Origin: Rhodococcus sp. X156
GTDB taxonomy: Bacteria > Actinomycetota > Actinomycetes > Mycobacteriales > Mycobacteriaceae
DNA length: 64,000 bases
Assembly: GCF_004006015.1 (NCBI RefSeq)
Contig: NZ_CP034766.1
Span: 124,001 to 188,000 of the forward strand
Reading direction: 5' to 3'
The position numbers and the translations under genes were made by a program. A model generated the notes under the pieces. It worked only from the letters and a program-made list of their open reading frames with translations. It did no database searches and was not told where the DNA came from. This document shows, piece by piece, positions 60,104-64,000 of the stretch (its first letter is position 1; the number at the start of each line of letters is the position of its first letter).

Positions 60104-61177
60104 GTGAGAACTGCTCGAGCCACCCCGATTCTCGCGGGGGTATGCGCCCTCGCCCTGGGGCTCACCGGTTGTGCCGACCGCGCCTCGGACACCCCCGACG
60201 CCGCGGGCTCCGGACCAGCCGCCGCGACGTCCAGCCAGCCCGACGTCAACGGGGACGGCAAGGTCGTCATCGGCGTCATCAGCCCCGGCGACCTCAACGA
60301 CAACGGCTACTACGAGAGCTTCGTCTCCAGCGCCCAGACGTTCGCCGACAGCAAGGGCTGGAGCGTCATCAAGATCGGCTCGGTGAACCCGGCCAACGCG
60401 TCCGAGCAGGCCCGCAACCTCTGCCGGCAGAAGGTCGACCTGGTGGCGCTCGCCGCCGCCGAGCTCAAGGACGCCATCCCGGTGGCCGCCGACCCGGAGT
60501 GCGCCAAGACGGCCTGGTACGCCCCGTCCAGCACCGACCTGGAGGTCACGCCCTACATCGCCCTGTCCCGCGACTTCGTCAACGAGTCGATGCTGGCGGC
60601 CGGCTACGCCAACGGCATCCTGATGCGCGACGCCGGCATGACCAAGGCCGGCTACATCACCGGCCCGCAGGCGGACTTCTCCGTGATGGGCGCCAAGGCC
60701 TTCGAGGTGGGCCTGAAGATGGTGGTGCCCAGCGCCACCCTGGCCACCACCTACACCGGTGACTTCAACGACTCGGCCAAGGCTCGCGAGGCCGCCCAGG
60801 CCCAGCTGAGCCAGGGCGTGCAGGCGCTGTACCCCTACCTCGGCGGCGCCACCGACTCCGTGGCCGAGCTCGGCAGCGGCAAGGGAGCCATCATCTCCAC
60901 CCCGGGCACCGACCGGTGCGGGGAGAGCGCGATCAACTGGAGCGTCTCGGTCGTCTTCGACCCGGGCGCCTACTTCTCCGCTGCGCTGAAGGAGTTTGCC
61001 GACGGCAAGCTGGCGATGGGGAAGATGCGTGAGTGGCACCTGGGCAAGGACTCGGTGCCCACCGTGCTGCTGTGCAAGGGCACCGACGCGCAGAAGGCCG
61101 AGCTGAACGCCTTCATCGCCAAGGTCGGCAGCGGCGAGATCGTGCCGGACAAGGTCATCGCCCAGGCCGGCGCATGA
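60104..61177 (+). CDS. BMP-family ABC transporter substrate-binding lipoprotein
   Basis: This 357-residue lipoprotein starts at GTG 60104 behind GGAGGAA and has lipobox LTGC (Cys23). The mature domain resembles the BmpA/PnrA group (DUF-free name: basic membrane protein family): VVIGVISPGDLNDNGYYESF at the start, then KAGYITGPQADFSVMGAKAFEVGL and AREAAQAQLSQGVQALYPYLGGATD. Characterised members bind purine nucleosides, and some bind riboflavin. It begins the ABC transporter operon, so the substrate of the cluster is probably nucleoside-, nucleobase- or flavin-like. Confidence 0.9.
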   Translation: MRTARATPILAGVCALALGLTGCADRASDTPDAAGSGPAAATSSQPDVNGDGKVVIGVISPGDLNDNGYYESFVSSAQTFADSKGWSVIKIGSVNPANASEQARNLCRQKVDLVALAAAELKDAIPVAADPECAKTAWYAPSSTDLEVTPYIALSRDFVNESMLAAGYANGILMRDAGMTKAGYITGPQADFSVMGAKAFEVGLKMVVPSATLATTYTGDFNDSAKAREAAQAQLSQGVQALYPYLGGATDSVAELGSGKGAIISTPGTDRCGESAINWSVSVVFDPGAYFSAALKEFADGKLAMGKMREWHLGKDSVPTVLLCKGTDAQKAELNAFIAKVGSGEIVPDKVIAQAGA

Positions 61178-61178
61178 C

Positions 61179-62816
61179 ATGACCACTGCCGGCACCGCCC
61201 CGGAGCAGCCCGTCCCGCTGTCCGAGGCCCCTGAGATCGGTGGACCGCCCGCACCGCTGGTGCTGCGCGGCATCACCAAGCACTACGGACGCGTCACCGC
61301 GTGCGAGGCGATCGACATGACGGTGGGCGAGGCCGAGATCCACGGCCTGCTCGGGGAGAACGGTGCCGGCAAGTCGACCCTGATGAAGATCCTGCTGGGC
61401 CTGGTCAGCCCGGACGACGGAGCGGTGTACCGGTCGGGCAAGCGGGTCCGCATCGACAGTCCCTACGCGGCGCTGAACCTGGGCATCGGCATGGTGCACC
61501 AGCACTTCAGCCTGATCGAGGCGCTCACGGTGTGGGAGAACGTGGTGCTGGGCGAGCGGGGCAAGGTCGACCGTGCCGCCGCCTGCGCCGACGTGGAGGC
61601 GGTGGGTGCCCGCTACGGGCTGCCCATCGACCCGCTGGCCACGGTCACCGAGCTCTCCGCCGGCCAGCGCCAGCGGGTGGAGCTGATCAAGTGCCTGCGG
61701 CGGGACCCGCAGGTGCTCATCCTGGACGAGCCCACCTCGGTGCTGACCTCGGCGGAGTCGCAGGAGCTGTTCGCGGTGCTGCGCAACGCGGTCGTGGCCG
61801 AGAAGCGCTCGGTGATCCTGATCAGCCACAAGCTGTCGGAGATCGCGGCGGCCACCGACCGGGTGACCGTGCTGCGCCGGGGTCGGGTGGTGCACCGCGG
61901 GCTCACCGCCGACTCCTCCCCGGCCGAGCTGGCCCGGCAGATGGTGGGCCGGGAGGTCTCGCTGCACCACGGCGGGGCGCTCGGGGTGGAGCTCGACCAG
62001 ATCGAGCTGGTGGAGCCGGCAGCGTCGGCACAGTTGGGGAAGTCGGTGACCGAGCCGTCGGAGGGGACGGTGCCCGCGCTGTCGCTGGACGGGCTGACGC
62101 TGCGCAACGCCGAGGGTCGGCTGCTGCTGGACTCGCTGTCGCTCACCGTGCAGCCGGGGGAGATCGTCGGGCTGTACGGGGTGGAGGGCAACGGCCAGTC
62201 CGAGCTGGGCGACGTGGTCTCCGGCCTGGTGCCGGAGGTCACGGGAACGCTGAGCGTGGCCGGCACGCCGGTGGACGTCTCCGCGCCCGGGGCGGTGGCT
62301 GCCGCCGGCATCGGGGTGATCCCCGAGGACCGCCACCGCAGCGGCGTGGTGCTGGACATGAGCATCGCCGACAACCTGGTGATGAAGGACCTCACCGCGG
62401 TGTCCCGGCGGGGCTGGCTCAACCGCAAGGCGATTCGCGAGCGCGCCGAGCAGCTGGTGGCGCAGTTCAACATCGCCACCCCCTCGGTGGACGCGCCCAT
62501 CCGCAGCCTCTCCGGCGGCAACCAGCAGAAGGTGGTGCTGGCCCGTGAGCTCTCCGCTCGGCCGGCGGTGCTGGTGGCCGCCCAGGCCACCCACGGCCTG
62601 GACGTGGGGGCCATCGAGGACATGTACGTGCGGCTGCGGGAGGCCGCCGACAGCGGCGTGGCGGTGCTCCTGGTCAGCACCGAGCTGGAGGAGGTGATGG
62701 CGCTGTCCGACCGGGTGGCTGTGCTCTCCGGCGGCCGCATCGTGGGCGTGCTCGCCCGGTCCGAGGCCACCAACGAGCGCCTGGGCATGCTCCTGGGCGG
62801 GGAGGAGGCGGCATGA
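61179..62816 (+). CDS. ABC transporter ATPase with two nucleotide-binding domains (nucleoside type)
   Basis: The 545-residue protein has tandem ATPase domains as in sugar and nucleoside importers. Domain 1 (about 20-265) has Walker A GENGAGKST, signature LSAGQRQRVELIK and Walker B LILDEPTSVLT. Domain 2 (about 300-545) has a degenerate P-loop GVEGNGQSELG, signature LSGGNQQKVVLAREL and an altered Walker B region VLVAAQATHGLD, so only the first site is likely to hydrolyse ATP well; this asymmetry is normal in the family. It starts one base after the lipoprotein stop and overlaps the permease by 4 bases. Confidence 0.93.
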   Translation: MTTAGTAPEQPVPLSEAPEIGGPPAPLVLRGITKHYGRVTACEAIDMTVGEAEIHGLLGENGAGKSTLMKILLGLVSPDDGAVYRSGKRVRIDSPYAALNLGIGMVHQHFSLIEALTVWENVVLGERGKVDRAAACADVEAVGARYGLPIDPLATVTELSAGQRQRVELIKCLRRDPQVLILDEPTSVLTSAESQELFAVLRNAVVAEKRSVILISHKLSEIAAATDRVTVLRRGRVVHRGLTADSSPAELARQMVGREVSLHHGGALGVELDQIELVEPAASAQLGKSVTEPSEGTVPALSLDGLTLRNAEGRLLLDSLSLTVQPGEIVGLYGVEGNGQSELGDVVSGLVPEVTGTLSVAGTPVDVSAPGAVAAAGIGVIPEDRHRSGVVLDMSIADNLVMKDLTAVSRRGWLNRKAIRERAEQLVAQFNIATPSVDAPIRSLSGGNQQKVVLARELSARPAVLVAAQATHGLDVGAIEDMYVRLREAADSGVAVLLVSTELEEVMALSDRVAVLSGGRIVGVLARSEATNERLGMLLGGEEAA

Positions 62817-63967
62817 GCTCCGTCGCCACGATCACGCCCGACCCGGCGCCGCCCGCCCCCGCACCCACCCCCGGGGGCCCGCCGCGGTGGCTGCGGGTGG
62901 ACGGCTCGGCCGTCGGCCAGCTGGGCATCACCGTGCTCGCGGTGGCGGGCGCGCTGCTGCTGTCCACCCTGCTGGTGGCCGCCACGGGTGGCTCCCCCTG
63001 GGCGGTGGCCACCGCGATCGTGCAGGGCGGGGTGGGCGACGCCGCCGCGTGGTCGCAGACCCTCACCGTGGCGGCCCCGTTGCTGCTGGTCGCCGTCGGG
63101 GCCTGCGTGGCCAGCCGCGCCGGGGTGTTCAACATCGGCCAGGAGGGCCAGGTCCTGCTCGGCGCGATGGGCGGCACGTTCATCGCGCTGAAGATGGCCG
63201 GCCCGTCCACGGCGGTCATCGTGGTCAGCCTGCTTGCCGGAGCCCTGCTGGGCGGGGTGCTGGCCGGCATCAGCTCGCTGCTCTTCCGCATCCGCCGGGT
63301 GAACATCGTGGTCTCCACCCTGCTGCTGTCCTTCGTGGCCATCCAGGTGGTCAGCTACGCGGTGAGCACCCCGTGGCTGCTGCAGGAGCCACGCAAGTCG
63401 GCCTCGGGCACCGCGGCCTCGCAGTCGGCGCTCATCCCGGCCGACGTCCGGCTGCCCACCATCGGCGAGTACCCGGGGCTGGCGCTGAGCGCGGGGCTCA
63501 TCCTGGCGGTGCTGGCCGCGTGCCTGGCCTGGACCGTGCTCTCCCGCACCGCCTGGGGCTTCCGGATTCAGATGCTCGGGCTCAACCCGCTCACCGCCGC
63601 CCACGCCGGGGTGCGGGTGGCGCTGGTCAGCGCCGCGGCCCTGGCGTTCTCCGGCGCGATGGCCGGGGTGGCCGGCGCCGTCATCGTGGAGGGCTCCGCC
63701 TTCCGGCTGCAGCCGGCGGTGTCCAACAACTTCGGCTGGGACGGCCTGCTGGTCGCCCTCATCGCCCGCAACCGGCCGCTGGTGGCCATCCCGGTGGCCA
63801 TCGCCTTCGGCGCGCTGCGCACCGGGTCCAACTTCCTGGCCTCCACCGGGGTGCCCATCTACCTCGTCAACGTCGTCCAGTCCCTGCTGGTGCTGGCATT
63901 CGTCATCGCCCCGGCGATCAGCCTCGTGCTGGCCCGCCGGCGCCTGAACCGGGGGACCGCCGCATGA
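62813..63967 (+). CDS. ABC transporter permease 1 (BMP/nucleoside importer)
   Basis: This 384-residue permease has about ten membrane helices after a Pro-rich N-terminus and the family segment RAGVFNIGQEGQVLLGAMGG. A second conserved loop is FRIQMLGLNPLTAAHAGVR, the coupling region to the ATPase. It forms a heterodimeric channel with the permease encoded next, whose ATG overlaps its stop by 4 bases. Confidence 0.92.
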   Translation: MSSVATITPDPAPPAPAPTPGGPPRWLRVDGSAVGQLGITVLAVAGALLLSTLLVAATGGSPWAVATAIVQGGVGDAAAWSQTLTVAAPLLLVAVGACVASRAGVFNIGQEGQVLLGAMGGTFIALKMAGPSTAVIVVSLLAGALLGGVLAGISSLLFRIRRVNIVVSTLLLSFVAIQVVSYAVSTPWLLQEPRKSASGTAASQSALIPADVRLPTIGEYPGLALSAGLILAVLAACLAWTVLSRTAWGFRIQMLGLNPLTAAHAGVRVALVSAAALAFSGAMAGVAGAVIVEGSAFRLQPAVSNNFGWDGLLVALIARNRPLVAIPVAIAFGALRTGSNFLASTGVPIYLVNVVQSLLVLAFVIAPAISLVLARRRLNRGTAA

Positions 63968-64000
63968 GCATCGTGGACAGCTCCGAGGTCATCCTCTCCA
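63964..64000 (+). CDS. Start of the second ABC permease gene (truncated by the window end)
   Basis: ATG 63964 overlaps the previous stop by 4 bases and opens MSIVDSSEVILS up to the last base. BMP-type importers normally have two permeases in tandem, so this is most likely the second one; only 12 codons are visible. Confidence 0.65.
   Translation, partial: MSIVDSSEVILS

Overview
The window comes from a very GC-rich, mycolic-acid-bearing actinomycete (order Mycobacteriales; genus not assignable from this sequence alone). The basis is a nearly complete arabinogalactan and mycolate assembly locus: glf, glfT2, a PAP2 phosphatase, ubiA, a culp6-type cutinase, fadD32, pks13, accD4, an LGFP-tailed mycolyltransferase, two emb-type arabinosyltransferases, aftA, dprE2, dprE1, a GtrA protein, glfT1 and wzt/wzm. 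Gene content and order resemble the Mycobacterium tuberculosis Rv3809c to Rv3772 interval, as does the flanking bpa (Rv3780), quinone oxidoreductase (Rv3777) and hisC2 (Rv3772). Identifications are from motif recognition and remembered family sequences; no database search was run.

Layout: 1-958, 3' part of a DUF6541-like membrane protein with an apparent frameshift. 1051-18333 (+), galactan, decaprenyl-phosphoryl-ribose and mycolate synthesis, ending at a perfect 16-bp hairpin. 18403-18659, a gene-free stretch with a 25-bp inverted-repeat element. 18660-28717 (-), emb2-dprE1-dprE2-aftA-emb1. 28842-31912, GtrA (+) and the wzm-wzt-glfT1 operon (-). 32010-36241, lipoprotein, Bpa, oxidoreductase, an LMW-phosphatase/fructosamine-kinase pair and a MarR regulator. 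36273, tRNA-Ser(TGA). 37217-42185, a polyphosphate/phosphate block: VTC-domain protein, DUF4956, CotH, DUF47 and PiT. 42332-46543, arylsulfotransferase-like protein, HisC2 and a DLH-like protein. 46680-46881, tRNA-Ser(GCT) and tRNA-Arg(ACG).

Two accessory regions stand out. First, 46951-52334 (-) reads as a synthase-dependent polysaccharide operon: a secreted lectin-fold protein, a nucleotide-sugar dehydrogenase, a hyaluronan-synthase-like GT2 ending in WGTR, and an LCP ligase that could attach the glycan to the wall. Second, 52597-64000 (+) is a catabolic and uptake cluster: MFS transporter, two-subunit Rieske oxygenase, RutA-like monooxygenase, RutB-like isochorismatase-fold hydrolase, NtaA/DszA-like monooxygenase, flavin reductase, and a BMP-type (nucleoside-family) ABC transporter. 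A 22-bp motif recurs upstream of three of its transcription units, implying one shared regulator. The combination suggests oxidative degradation of a nitrogen heterocycle, which is inference.

Other points: DprE1 carries Thr388 where the benzothiazinone-targeted Cys387 lies in M. tuberculosis; an AT3 acyltransferase is embedded in the galactan operon; and aftB is absent from the position it has in mycobacteria.
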